From contig NZ_QXGJ01000007.1 of NCBI RefSeq assembly GCF_003952005.1, positions 93,841-157,840 of the forward strand: a stretch of 64,000 nt of DNA. The letters run 5' to 3'. The number at the start of each line of letters is the position of its first letter. Position 1 is the stretch's first letter. The position numbers and the translations under genes were made by a program. This DNA is from Bifidobacterium callimiconis. Lineage in GTDB: Bacteria > Actinomycetota > Actinomycetes > Actinomycetales > Bifidobacteriaceae. Below the pieces are notes generated by a model that ran no database searches, was not told the origin of the DNA, and saw only the letters and a program-made list of their open reading frames with translations. Shown piece by piece: positions 41,160 to 49,261 of this stretch.

Positions 41160-41672
41160 ATGCCTACACCCAAGAAGGGCCCGCGCCTGGCCTCCAGCCC
41201 CGCGCATGAGCGCCTGATGCTCGCCAACATGGCGACCAGCCTCTTCCAGAACGGCCGCATCACCACCACGCTGCCCAAGGCCAAGCGTCTTCGTCCGCTC
41301 GCCGAGCGCCTGATCACGTTCGCCAAGCGTGGCGACCTGCACTCCCGCCGTCGCGTGATGCGCGTCATCCGCAACAAGTCCGTGGTGCACATGCTGTTCA
41401 CCCAGATCGCCGAAATGATGGAGCAGCGTGAGGGCGGCTACACCCGCATCACCAAGATCGCTTCCCGTCACGGCGACAACGCCCAGATGGCCGTCATCGA
41501 GCTCGTCACCGAGCCGCTGAGCGCCAAGAAGGCCACCGTTGCCGAGGCTGAGGCCGCCACCAAGGTCGCTGCTGAGAAGGAAGCCGAAGCCCCCGTCGCC
41601 GAGGCCACCGAGGCTCCGGTCGAGGCCGCTGCTGAGGCTCCCGCCGAGGAGACCGCCGAGAAGGCCGAGTGA
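41160..41672 (+). CDS. rplQ: 50S ribosomal protein L17
   Basis: A 170-aa L17. Its conserved core of about 117 residues ([56 protein letters not shown]) is followed by an Ala/Glu-rich tail of about 50 residues, typical of actinobacteria. It lies near the tunnel exit. Last gene of the alpha block, followed by a strong terminator. Confidence 0.98.
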   Translation: MPTPKKGPRLASSPAHERLMLANMATSLFQNGRITTTLPKAKRLRPLAERLITFAKRGDLHSRRRVMRVIRNKSVVHMLFTQIAEMMEQREGGYTRITKIASRHGDNAQMAVIELVTEPLSAKKATVAEAEAATKVAAEKEAEAPVAEATEAPVEAAAEAPAEETAEKAE

Positions 41673-41713
41673 ATCACTCGCCACAAGGCATAGGGCTCTG
41701 AACTCAGGCTCAC

Positions 41714-41756
41714 AGGTCGGAATCCGTTCCACATGAACGGGTTCCGACCTTTTTTG
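41714..41756 (+). terminator. Terminator of the alpha operon
   Basis: AGGTCGGAATCCGTT pairs with AACGGGTTCCGACCT (one T-G wobble) around a 7-nt loop and runs into TTTTTTG. Confidence 0.93.
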
Positions 41757-41777
41757 TTGTCCGGGTGCCGGGTGGTT

Positions 41778-41825
41778 CCCTCCCTCAGTCCGCCTTCGGC
41801 GGCCAGCTCCCTCCACGGGAGGGAG
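41778..41825 (-). repeat. GGGAGG-family repeat (reverse, type a)
   Basis: CCCTCCCTCAG-type end, CGCC/GGCG hairpin, then CTCCCTCCACGGGAGGGAG. With the next repeat it forms a composite that recurs inverted at 56673-56791. Confidence 0.7.
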
Positions 41826-41844
41826 CACACAGATCCCCAGCGTT

Positions 41845-41897
41845 CTCCCTCCACGGGAGGGAGATGTCATGACGGAACGTCATGACAGAGGGAGGGA
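41845..41897 (+). repeat. GGGAGG-family repeat (type b, CATGACG stem)
   Basis: CTCCCTCCACGGGAGGGAG is followed by the ATGTCATGACG/CGTCATGACA hairpin and GAGGGAGGG. It precedes truA. Confidence 0.7.
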
Positions 41898-42030
41898 TCC
41901 CATCCCAACTTGGCCGGACATCCCCATCCCGACCGTCCACATCAACCTTCCACACGCCCAACCGCCTTGTTCCAAGATGTCTCCCAGCGTCGCAATCCAC
42001 TCGGTCGCCCCCTTTCGTCAGCATGGACGT

Positions 42031-42945
42031 ATGCGTTTGAGGATTGATCTGGGATATGACGGCGGTGGATTCTACGGTTGGGCGCGACAGCCTGAACTGC
42101 GTACCGTACAGGGGGAGATCGAGGCGGCGATCCGCAAGGTGCTGCGCGTGCGCACGGACGATCCCAACGCCCCCGAAATCCGTCTCGTGGTGGCCGGTCG
42201 TACCGACACCGGCGTGCACGCCCTGCATCAGGTATGCCACATCGACATTCCCGAAGACGTGATCGCACGGGCCGTGGGACACATGGACGTGACTCCGGAG
42301 ATCGCGTTGGAGCGACGACTGCAGCGTGTGCTGCCCGACGATATCGCCATTCATCGTGTGCGCCGCGCACCCGACGGATTCGATGCACGATTCTCCGCGC
42401 TCGAACGCACCTACGTGTATCGGGTATGCGACAACGGACGATTCGTCGATCCCCGAACCCGCGGATTCGTCGTCGCCATCGACGAGACGCTCGACATGGA
42501 TGCCATGAACCGGGCGGCGGCGCTCACCATCGGACTGCATGACTTCGGCTCGTTCGCCACGCCGAACCCGGGCGGCACCACCATTCGTGCGGTCAAGTAC
42601 GCGCGGTGGCGTCGCGTGGATCCGGGCGTGATGCTGCATGGGGGAGTGGTCGACGGAGGCTATGGCGAACCGGTGCCGTACGCGGAATCGGGACTGTTGT
42701 GCTTCACCATCGTGGCCGACGCCTTCGCCCGCAACATGGTCCGGTCGCTGGTCAACGGATGTCTGCAGGTGGGGCGCGGCCGCAAGAGCGTGGACTGGTT
42801 CGCACAGAAGATGGCCGAACCCAAGCGCGAAGGGTCCACGGGGCCGGCGGCGGCCAAGGGACTTACCCTCGAATATGTGGCCTACCCGCCTGACGATCAG
42901 CTCGCCGAACGCGCCCAGGCCATCCGTGCCGTGCGCACACTGTGA
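42031..42945 (+). CDS. truA: tRNA pseudouridine(38-40) synthase
   Basis: A 304-aa TruA. The N-terminus MRLRIDLGYDGGGFYGWARQPELRTVQG, the catalytic Asp in VVAGRTDTGVHALHQV, RRAPDGFDARFSALERTYVYRV and the C-terminal AFARNMVRSLVNGCLQVGRG are all present. It isomerises uridines 38-40 in tRNA anticodon arms. The frame is open upstream from 41869, but that part covers a repeat, so ATG 42031 is preferred. It follows rplQ as in many Gram-positives. Confidence 0.95.
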   Translation: MRLRIDLGYDGGGFYGWARQPELRTVQGEIEAAIRKVLRVRTDDPNAPEIRLVVAGRTDTGVHALHQVCHIDIPEDVIARAVGHMDVTPEIALERRLQRVLPDDIAIHRVRRAPDGFDARFSALERTYVYRVCDNGRFVDPRTRGFVVAIDETLDMDAMNRAAALTIGLHDFGSFATPNPGGTTIRAVKYARWRRVDPGVMLHGGVVDGGYGEPVPYAESGLLCFTIVADAFARNMVRSLVNGCLQVGRGRKSVDWFAQKMAEPKREGSTGPAAAKGLTLEYVAYPPDDQLAERAQAIRAVRTL

Positions 42946-42990
42946 GCGTGGGCGACTTCACTGTTTTGGATGTGACTGGTGTCTGGGCGC

Positions 42991-43039
42991 ACCTCCCCTC
43001 AGACGGCTTCGCCGCCAGCTCCCCTCAAAGAGGGGAGCC
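42991..43039 (-). repeat. GGGGAG-family repeat (reverse)
   Basis: CCTCCCCTCAG end, GGC-TTC-GCC hairpin, then CTCCCCTCAAAGAGGGGAG. Part of a 42946-43325 non-coding gap with three such units. Confidence 0.7.
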
Positions 43040-43063
43040 GAGCCTTGCAAGCGTCATACCAGT

Positions 43064-43112
43064 GGTTCCCCTCTCCGAGGGGAGCTGTCAGCGCAGCTGA
43101 CTGAGGGGAGCC
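43064..43112 (+). repeat. GGGGAG-family repeat (forward)
   Basis: TTCCCCTCTCCGAGGGGAGC, stem TCAGC/GCTGA, then CTGAGGGGAG. A truncated third copy (CTGACTGAGGGGAGCCC) lies at 43158-43175. Confidence 0.7.
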
Positions 43113-43325
43113 CACCGGCTCGAGTTTGCAGTCCCCGGCGCGGACACAAAGCCGTACGCCTGACTGAGGGGAGCCCTCCCCGCACCCCCGAAGCATATTG
43201 GAAACATTAGTGTGGGCTTCCGTTAACGGCACACGGCTAGGGTGAGACTGTTCTTACGGGGAAGGCCGTATCACGCCTTCTCAGGTATGGCATGAAGCTA
43301 TGGCGTGCAACGGGAGGAATGGGTA

Positions 43326-45482
43326 GTGATCGAGTCAAAAGCGCAGAAGATGGCCTCCGAACTGGTGGACCGCAGGGCTGCGATCAATCGTGAGCTGAGC
43401 CGTAACGGCGTGCGGTTCGGCATCTACAAGAACGGCCAGTACCACGACCAGCTGTTCCCCTACGATCCCGTGCCGCGCATCATCGAATCCGACGAGTTCG
43501 ACGAACTCGACCGGGGCCTCAAGCAGCGTGTGAACGCGCTGAACGCCTACCTCAAGGACATCTACTCCGACAAGCGCATCGTGCACGACGGCGTGATCCC
43601 CGAGGAGTACGTGTACACGTCCGAGGGCTACTTTCCGCAGGTCAATGGCGTGACCCCTCCCGGCGGCGTGTTCGCGCACATCGCCGGCGAGGATCTGGTG
43701 CAGGGCGAGGACGGCCGCTGGTGGGTGCTCGAGGACAATCTGCGCATCCCGTCCGGTGCCAGCTACCCGCTGTTCGTACGTGACATCGAACGCAGGATCT
43801 CGCCGCGACTGTTCCGTGACGTGCGCGTGCGCGACAATCGTGCCTACCCGACGATGCTGCGCCGATCCATGGATTTCGTCTCCACCGAGGGCATCGCCGT
43901 GGTGCTCACGCCGGGCCGGTTCAACTCCGCGTTCTTCGAGCACGCCTATCTGGCCGAGAAGACCGGTGCCGTGCTCGCGTTCCCCGAGGATCTGGAGGTG
44001 GAGAACAACGAACTGTACTTCATTGACTACTCCGGCAGGAAGCATCGCGTGGGCGTGGTCTACCGTCGTCTGTCCGACGAGTATCTGGATCCGTTCGCGT
44101 TCAACGCCGACTCGGTGATCGGCGTGCCCGGACTGCTCGGCGCCTACCGTGCCGGCAACGTGGCCATCATGAACGCGCCGGGCAACGGCGCCGCCGACGA
44201 CAAGGCCATCTACTACTTCGTGCCGGCCATGATCCAGTACTATCTGCACGAGGATCCGATCCTGCACAACGCACCCACCTACATGCCCATGTTCAACGAC
44301 GATCGCAAGACGGTGCTCGACCGACTCGGCGAACTCGTGATCAAGGACGTGGCCGAAGCCGGCGGCTACGGCGTGGTGTTCGGTTCGAGCCTGGACGCCC
44401 GCCAGCGCGAGGAGCTCGCCGACAAGATCAAGGCCGAACCGCGCCGGTTCATCGCCCAGGAGGTCATCCAGTTCCGCGACATCAACGTGGTGGATCCGAA
44501 CACCGGCCGCATGGAGCCGCGCAAGGCCGATCTGCGCGCCTTCGTGGTCACCGGACCGGACACGCACGTATGGTATTCGGGTCTGACCCGCTACTCGTCG
44601 ATCCCTGGTCAGATGATCGTCAACTCGTCGCAGGGTGGTGGATTCAAGGACACGTGGGTGCTCGCAGGCGAAGGCGAGTCGCTGAAGAACGAGTGGGCCA
44701 GCGAACGCATCATCGCCGACTCCGAACGTCACAGCCTCGCGCTGCTCACCGCGTCCAAGGCCGACAACCTGTACTGGCTGGGTCGTTACACCGAACGTGT
44801 GTTCACCACGCTCACCCGGTTCTTCCCGTTCTACGATCAGGTGATGGACACCGATGTGGATGCGTTCCGCCCGTTCGCCCGTGCGCTCGATCTGCCGGAG
44901 GATTTCGAGGACTTCGACGCGTTCATTCACACGTTCCTGTATGACAAGAGCAACCCGAATTCGGTGCGCAGCGCCATGGACTGCGCGTTCAACAATGCGG
45001 TGATTCTGCGTCCCGAACTCACATCCCGCGTGCTGCAGTATGTGGAGATGGCGTTGAGCAGCATCGCCGACGCGACCGCGTTGAGCTCCGACGCCGAGGA
45101 CATCTACGCGCAGCGTGATGTGAACGACGATCTGCTCGCCTTCTGGGGCGCGATCGAGAACTCCACGATCGACCAGACGCTCAAGGCGTTCCTGTTCATT
45201 GGCAAGTATCTGGAACGACTCGACCTGTACACGCGACTGTCGGTGTCCTCCGCCGAACTCAAGGCGCCGATCCGCAAACTCGTCAACTACGCCATGACCC
45301 TCGACGGCCTGCCGGTGCCCGAATGCTTCGCCTCCGGCCTGCGCTGGCTCATCGGCCAGCTGCCGCAGCGCGGATACGCCGAACTGGCGGAAACGCTCAA
45401 GAAGTTCCAGGAGGGATTCAGCGACCGCGTGACCGCCGAAACGCTGCGCCCGCTCACCGAAGTCAACACCCTGAACCTCTAG
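43326..45482 (+). CDS. Circularly permuted ATP-grasp / alpha-E domain fusion protein
   Basis: A 718-aa protein joining two families usually encoded separately. Residues about 1-475 are a circularly permuted ATP-grasp (DUF404-type) domain with FPYDPVPRII, NGVTPPGGVFAHIAGEDLVQGEDGRWWVLEDNLRIPSGASY, DVAEAGGYGVVFG and PRRFIAQEVIQF. The rest is an alpha-E (DUF403-type) helical domain starting LLTASKADNLYWLGRYTERVFTTL. GTG 43326 has GGGAGG at 8 nt; an earlier GTG at 43305 lacks one. A transglutaminase-like gene follows, the conserved partner of these domains. ATP-grasp members form amide bonds, so synthesis or modification of a peptide-like compound is inferred. Product unknown. Confidence 0.88.
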   Translation: MIESKAQKMASELVDRRAAINRELSRNGVRFGIYKNGQYHDQLFPYDPVPRIIESDEFDELDRGLKQRVNALNAYLKDIYSDKRIVHDGVIPEEYVYTSEGYFPQVNGVTPPGGVFAHIAGEDLVQGEDGRWWVLEDNLRIPSGASYPLFVRDIERRISPRLFRDVRVRDNRAYPTMLRRSMDFVSTEGIAVVLTPGRFNSAFFEHAYLAEKTGAVLAFPEDLEVENNELYFIDYSGRKHRVGVVYRRLSDEYLDPFAFNADSVIGVPGLLGAYRAGNVAIMNAPGNGAADDKAIYYFVPAMIQYYLHEDPILHNAPTYMPMFNDDRKTVLDRLGELVIKDVAEAGGYGVVFGSSLDARQREELADKIKAEPRRFIAQEVIQFRDINVVDPNTGRMEPRKADLRAFVVTGPDTHVWYSGLTRYSSIPGQMIVNSSQGGGFKDTWVLAGEGESLKNEWASERIIADSERHSLALLTASKADNLYWLGRYTERVFTTLTRFFPFYDQVMDTDVDAFRPFARALDLPEDFEDFDAFIHTFLYDKSNPNSVRSAMDCAFNNAVILRPELTSRVLQYVEMALSSIADATALSSDAEDIYAQRDVNDDLLAFWGAIENSTIDQTLKAFLFIGKYLERLDLYTRLSVSSAELKAPIRKLVNYAMTLDGLPVPECFASGLRWLIGQLPQRGYAELAETLKKFQEGFSDRVTAETLRPLTEVNTLNL

Positions 45483-45502
45483 CTCCCAGCCCCCATCTCT
45501 CT

Positions 45503-45550
45503 GGCTCCCCTCCCCGAGGGGAGCTGTCAGCGAAGCTGACTGAGGGGAGG
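45503..45550 (+). repeat. GGGGAG-family repeat
   Basis: GGCTCCCCTCCCCGAGGGGAGC, stem TCAGC/GCTGA, then CTGAGGGGAGG, directly after the ATP-grasp gene. Confidence 0.7.
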
Positions 45551-45576
45551 GGAATGAGGAAGACCCCCGCACCGTC

Positions 45577-45625
45577 GCCTCGTGTACCGGATGTGCACAT
45601 CTGGAACACGAGGCACGCTCGTTTT
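45577..45625 (+). terminator. Terminator between ATP-grasp and transglutaminase genes
   Basis: GCCTCGTGT and ACACGAGGC enclose an inner ATGTGCACAT palindrome and are followed shortly by GTTTTTG. It may separate or attenuate the two genes. Confidence 0.65.
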
Positions 45626-45678
45626 TGCCGGGAACTAGAATAAAGTAGGTTTGCGTCCGGCGCCCAAGGAGAGAATCG

Positions 45679-46485
45679 TTGAAGAAACTGTATTTTGATT
45701 ACGAGATGAAGCTGTCGTTCAGCTCGCCCGTGACCGATCATCGTTTCCAGCTCAGGTGCATTCCCGCCACCGGTCCGCGTCAGCAGGTAGTCGACACCAA
45801 GGTCGTCATCGATCCGCATGTGGAGGCCGAAACCGCCATCGACTCATTCGATTCGGTGGTCATGACGGGCTTCATTCCCGAACCGCACAACCACTTCAAC
45901 TATCGGGTGACCGGCATCGCGTTCGTCGACAACGCCAATATCAAACCCGAGATCTACAAGCCGCTCTATCGTTTCGATTCCGCGCTCACCGTGCCCGGTC
46001 CGGCCATCACGGCGCTGATCGAACGGTGCAAGGACCGTCTGCGCGCGGAGCGCAATTCCGGTTCTCCGGTTGCCGTGGGACAGGTGGTGATGGACGAGGT
46101 GTACAAGGCGTTCACGTACACGCCCAAGTCCACGACCGTGCGCACCACTGCCGAGGAGGCACTCGCTCAGGGCAAGGGCGTGTGTCAGGATTACGCGCAC
46201 GTGATGCTGTCCGTATGCCGTCACGTGGGTCTCACCGCGCGCTACATCGCCGGTCTGCTGGGCGGCGAGGGAGCCACGCACGCATGGGTCGAGGTGTATC
46301 ACAAGGATCGTTGGATCGGACTTGACCCCACGCACAACCGTATGGTCGACGACAATTACATCACCATCGCCCACGGTCGTGACTACCGCGACTGCATGCT
46401 CGACATCGGCGTGTTCTGCGGCAACAACGTGCAGCAGGATCAGTGGGTCAACGCCTCCGTACACGAACAGGGCCCGCAGGCCTGA
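45679..46485 (+). CDS. Transglutaminase-like family protein
   Basis: A 268-aa protein. The N-terminal beta-rich domain (MKKLYFDYEMKLSFSSPVTDHRF) precedes a transglutaminase core with the Cys-His-Asp triad in GKGVCQDYAHVMLSVCRHVG, ATHAWVEVYHKDRWIGLDPTHN. Bacterial members usually act as cysteine peptidases or amidases rather than cross-linkers. TTG 45679 is preceded by AAGGAGAG. It pairs with the upstream ATP-grasp/alpha-E gene, the usual neighbourhood. Confidence 0.9.
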   Translation: MKKLYFDYEMKLSFSSPVTDHRFQLRCIPATGPRQQVVDTKVVIDPHVEAETAIDSFDSVVMTGFIPEPHNHFNYRVTGIAFVDNANIKPEIYKPLYRFDSALTVPGPAITALIERCKDRLRAERNSGSPVAVGQVVMDEVYKAFTYTPKSTTVRTTAEEALAQGKGVCQDYAHVMLSVCRHVGLTARYIAGLLGGEGATHAWVEVYHKDRWIGLDPTHNRMVDDNYITIAHGRDYRDCMLDIGVFCGNNVQQDQWVNASVHEQGPQA

Positions 46486-46572
46486 ATCATGCGCGACACT
46501 TCGACGACGCGATGATTTTGCATTGTCCGCAAAACGTGGCATACTAGTCAAGTTGTCTTTTGCGACAACGAT

Positions 46573-46661
46573 GGATAAGTGTCCGAGCGGTCGAAGGAGC
46601 ACGCCTCGAAAGCGTGTGAGGGCAACCCCCTCCGCGAGTTCGAATCTCGCCTTATCCGCCA
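46573..46661 (+). tRNA. tRNA-Ser(CGA)
   Basis: Class II fold. Acceptor GGATAAG/CTTATCC, anticodon loop CTCGAAA (anticodon CGA), long variable arm GAGGGCAACCCCCTC and T-arm GAGTTCGAATCTC. Discriminator G at 46658 and an encoded CCA at 46659-46661. A possible promoter TTTGCA-N17-CATACT lies at 46517-46545. Confidence 0.95.
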
Positions 46662-46664
46662 TCG

Positions 46665-46703
46665 AATCCCGGAATCCTACGATTCCGGGATTTTTGTTTT
46701 TCC
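46665..46703 (+). terminator. Terminator of tRNA-Ser(CGA)
   Basis: AATCCCGGAATC-CTAC-GATTCCGGGATT, a 12-bp stem with a tetraloop, is followed by TTTGTTTTT. Confidence 0.93.
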
Positions 46704-46739
46704 CCAGTCGTCCTTCAGTCCGTCCTTCGGCGACCCAAA

Positions 46740-47840
46740 CTACTTCAGCAGCGCGGTCTCCAATGCGGGGTAGCCGAGATCGAGAGCCGTGGCGATATGC
46801 GCGGAAATGAGGTCGGAGATCACGGTGAGATCATGGGTCTCCGTATCGGTGCGGGACGACGATGAGCCGGACGACGATTTAGTCGATTCAGTCGATGAGC
46901 CAGACGCGGCCGATGCGGTCGAGCCGGACTGAGACGAAGCGCTCGCCGTCGAATTGGAATTCTTTCCGGTCATGGCGCTCACCGCGTCAAGCTGCTCCAA
47001 CGCGCAGTTCATCTCCACGACGGCCGTGGTGGACGCCTTCAGACCATTCGTCGGATCGACCGTTTCATTGGGATTGGCGATCAACGAATCCACGGCGTAG
47101 ACCTTCTGACGAGGATCGGACTCCTGTGCGACCGCGGTGGCCAGAATCTGCGCGTTCGACTTGCGCTGATCGCTGATCTTGTACAACGTGGCATCCGCAT
47201 TGTGACGGGCCGCAAGGATCTCGAACGCGAAGCCGGCGCGATCCTCGGCCAACGACAGTCCGGCGGCGGTCGACGCGTCGACATGCAGCGTCAGATCATC
47301 GTCCAACGACGTCGACGATGTGGAAACGACGCCATTGATGCCGGTACGTGCGGCAAGCGTATTCGCCGCGTGAGCAGCCAGCGCACTCCGTACGGTGCCC
47401 TCCGCGAACCGTTGCGGGCATTCCACCGCGGCCGTGTGCCAGCGCGACTGTCCGTCTACCGCGGAAAACAGGCGAAGATACGACGGCAATGACGACTGAT
47501 ACCGTTCCGTATCGCCGAACCCCAACGACAGTGCGCGCTCGCATGCGCTGAGATCGGATTCGTCGGTGCCGCGTCCGCTGATGCCGGGGGCCGCGGCTAA
47601 GGCGGCGGGGGAGGGGAGCACGGCGAGCAGACCCAGACAGCACATCAGCGACATGAATGCCGTGAGCACCGGTGCGAACGTATTGACGACGGAGGCGCGG
47701 CGACCGAAAAGCCTGTGAATGCCGCGGCTGACACGACCACCATGGATATCGAGAACGGCCATTCCCCTTCGTAAGCCGCGTCCGTTGCCGTGGCCTGCCC
47801 CATCCCTGAATTCGCCGTAAGCGCATAGTGGTGTCTGCAT
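46740..47840 (-). CDS. Secreted or membrane-anchored hypothetical protein
   Basis: A 366-aa protein of unknown function. A basic stretch precedes a hydrophobic segment (FAPVLTAFMSLMCCLGLLAVLPSPAALAAAPG, about residues 55-86) that looks like a signal peptide. The mature part has Cys residues (SACERAL, VECPQRF, MNCALEQL) that could form disulfides. A Ser/Thr-rich linker (NSNSTASASSQSG onward) precedes the C-terminal helix. It may start at ATG 47762 (27th codon), which has AAGGGGA close by. Divergent from nusA. No known family is recognised. Confidence 0.65.
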   Translation of the reverse strand: MQTPLCAYGEFRDGAGHGNGRGLRRGMAVLDIHGGRVSRGIHRLFGRRASVVNTFAPVLTAFMSLMCCLGLLAVLPSPAALAAAPGISGRGTDESDLSACERALSLGFGDTERYQSSLPSYLRLFSAVDGQSRWHTAAVECPQRFAEGTVRSALAAHAANTLAARTGINGVVSTSSTSLDDDLTLHVDASTAAGLSLAEDRAGFAFEILAARHNADATLYKISDQRKSNAQILATAVAQESDPRQKVYAVDSLIANPNETVDPTNGLKASTTAVVEMNCALEQLDAVSAMTGKNSNSTASASSQSGSTASAASGSSTESTKSSSGSSSSRTDTETHDLTVISDLISAHIATALDLGYPALETALLK

Positions 47841-47919
47841 GAAACGTTAGACTAATAGCCGTTGCAGACCATTTCGCGGGCAGGGTGCCCGCTATAACTT
47901 CATATGGGAGGTCTTGGGC

Positions 47920-48948
47920 ATGGAATTGGACTTGGCAGGAATGCATCAGCTCGCTGCTGAGCAGGGAATAGATGCCGAGACTCTGGATAACGCACTGGCA
48001 GAAGCCCTGCGTCTCGCTTACCTGAAAACCCCTCATGCGGCGAAGCACGCCCGCGTGGAACTCGACGCCCGCGCCGGATCGTTCACGGTCTGGGCTCAGG
48101 ATGAGATTCCTCAGGAACCCACGGAAGACAACCCCCATCCCGCTCCCCAGCTGGGTGAGGAGTACGACGACACCCCCCGCGATTTCGGCCGTCTTGCCGC
48201 CGCGACCGCTCGTCAGGTCATTACGCAGCTGTTCCGTCGCGCCGCCGATGAAAAGGTGTTCGGCGCGTTCTCCGGTCAGAAGGGCAACCTGATCACCGGT
48301 ATCGTGCAGCAGGATGCGAAGGATCCGGCCAACGTGCATGTGGCCGTGGGTGACGTGGAGGCTATCCTGCCCCGTCGCGAGCAGGTGCCGGGCGAACGCT
48401 ATCGTCACGGTGAGCGCCTGCGTGTGTACGTGGTGAATGTGGCTCGTGGCCTCAAGGGCCCGGAGATCATCGTGTCCCGTTCGCATCCGGAGCTGGTTCG
48501 TCGTCTGTTCGAGCGTGAGGTGCCGGAACTGGCCAGTGGTGCGGTGTCGATCATGTCGATCGCGCGTGAGGCCGGCGCCCGCACGAAGATCGCGGTGCGC
48601 GCCAATGCGCAGGGTGTGAATCCGAAGGGTGCGCTGATCGGCCCCGGCGGTTCGCGTGTGCGTGCGGTGATGGAGAACCTGGGTCAGGAGAAGATCGATA
48701 TCGTCGACTGGTCGGCGGATCCGGCGCAGTTCGTCGCCGCAGCGCTGTCCCCGGCACACGCCACCGAGGTGCAGGTCGTCAGCGAGAAGAACAAGACGGC
48801 GATCGCGTTCATCCACGACGATCAGCTGTCGCTGGCCATCGGCAAGGAGGGGCAGAACGCCCGTCTGGCCGCCAAGCTCACCGGCTGGAAGATCGGCATC
48901 GAGTCCGAGGAGGCCCGTGCCAAGAAGGCCGAGCAGGGCGAGCACTGA
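47920..48948 (+). CDS. nusA: Transcription termination/antitermination protein NusA
   Basis: A 342-aa NusA. It has an N-terminal polymerase-binding domain, an S1 domain (VGDVEAILPRREQVPGERYRHGERLRVYVVNV) and two KH domains (ASGAVSIMSIAREAGARTKIAV; GPGGSRVRAVMENLGQEKIDIVDW; AIGKEGQNARLAAKLTGWKIGI). The C-terminal acidic repeats of E. coli NusA are lacking, as in other actinobacteria. ATG 47920 has GGGAGG at 8 nt. It is followed by infB without the usual ylxR. Confidence 0.97.
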   Translation: MELDLAGMHQLAAEQGIDAETLDNALAEALRLAYLKTPHAAKHARVELDARAGSFTVWAQDEIPQEPTEDNPHPAPQLGEEYDDTPRDFGRLAAATARQVITQLFRRAADEKVFGAFSGQKGNLITGIVQQDAKDPANVHVAVGDVEAILPRREQVPGERYRHGERLRVYVVNVARGLKGPEIIVSRSHPELVRRLFEREVPELASGAVSIMSIAREAGARTKIAVRANAQGVNPKGALIGPGGSRVRAVMENLGQEKIDIVDWSADPAQFVAAALSPAHATEVQVVSEKNKTAIAFIHDDQLSLAIGKEGQNARLAAKLTGWKIGIESEEARAKKAEQGEH

Positions 48949-48991
48949 TCCCTGTCGCCGATCCGCGGTAATCGCGGCGGTGACATGACGT

Positions 48992-49034
48992 GAATCGGGA
49001 CGGACGTCGTTGATTATGACGCCCGTCCCGATTC
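48992..49034 (+). other. Long hairpin between nusA and infB
   Basis: GAATCGGGACGG.CGTC pairs with GACG.CCGTCCCGATTC (one mismatch, 9-nt loop). There is no U-run. It sits in a 313-nt non-coding gap (48949-49261) and may be an attenuator; the rest of the gap probably carries an infB promoter. Confidence 0.6.
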
Positions 49035-49261
49035 GCATAAATCGCGCACGGCGCGCGACACATCGGCGTTTTTCGCCGCCGTTGCAATCCATAGGGCTGA
49101 GTATGCTTGCAGCGGTACCTGAAACGGAGGGTGTAGTATGCCTTCTTTCAGCAAAGAACGAGGTAACACAACCATGGTCGCACGATGAGACAGGACATGT
49201 TCACCATCAGTGATCATTGATCGCGCGGAACCATATGCGCGGTCGGGAATAGGAGATATTG

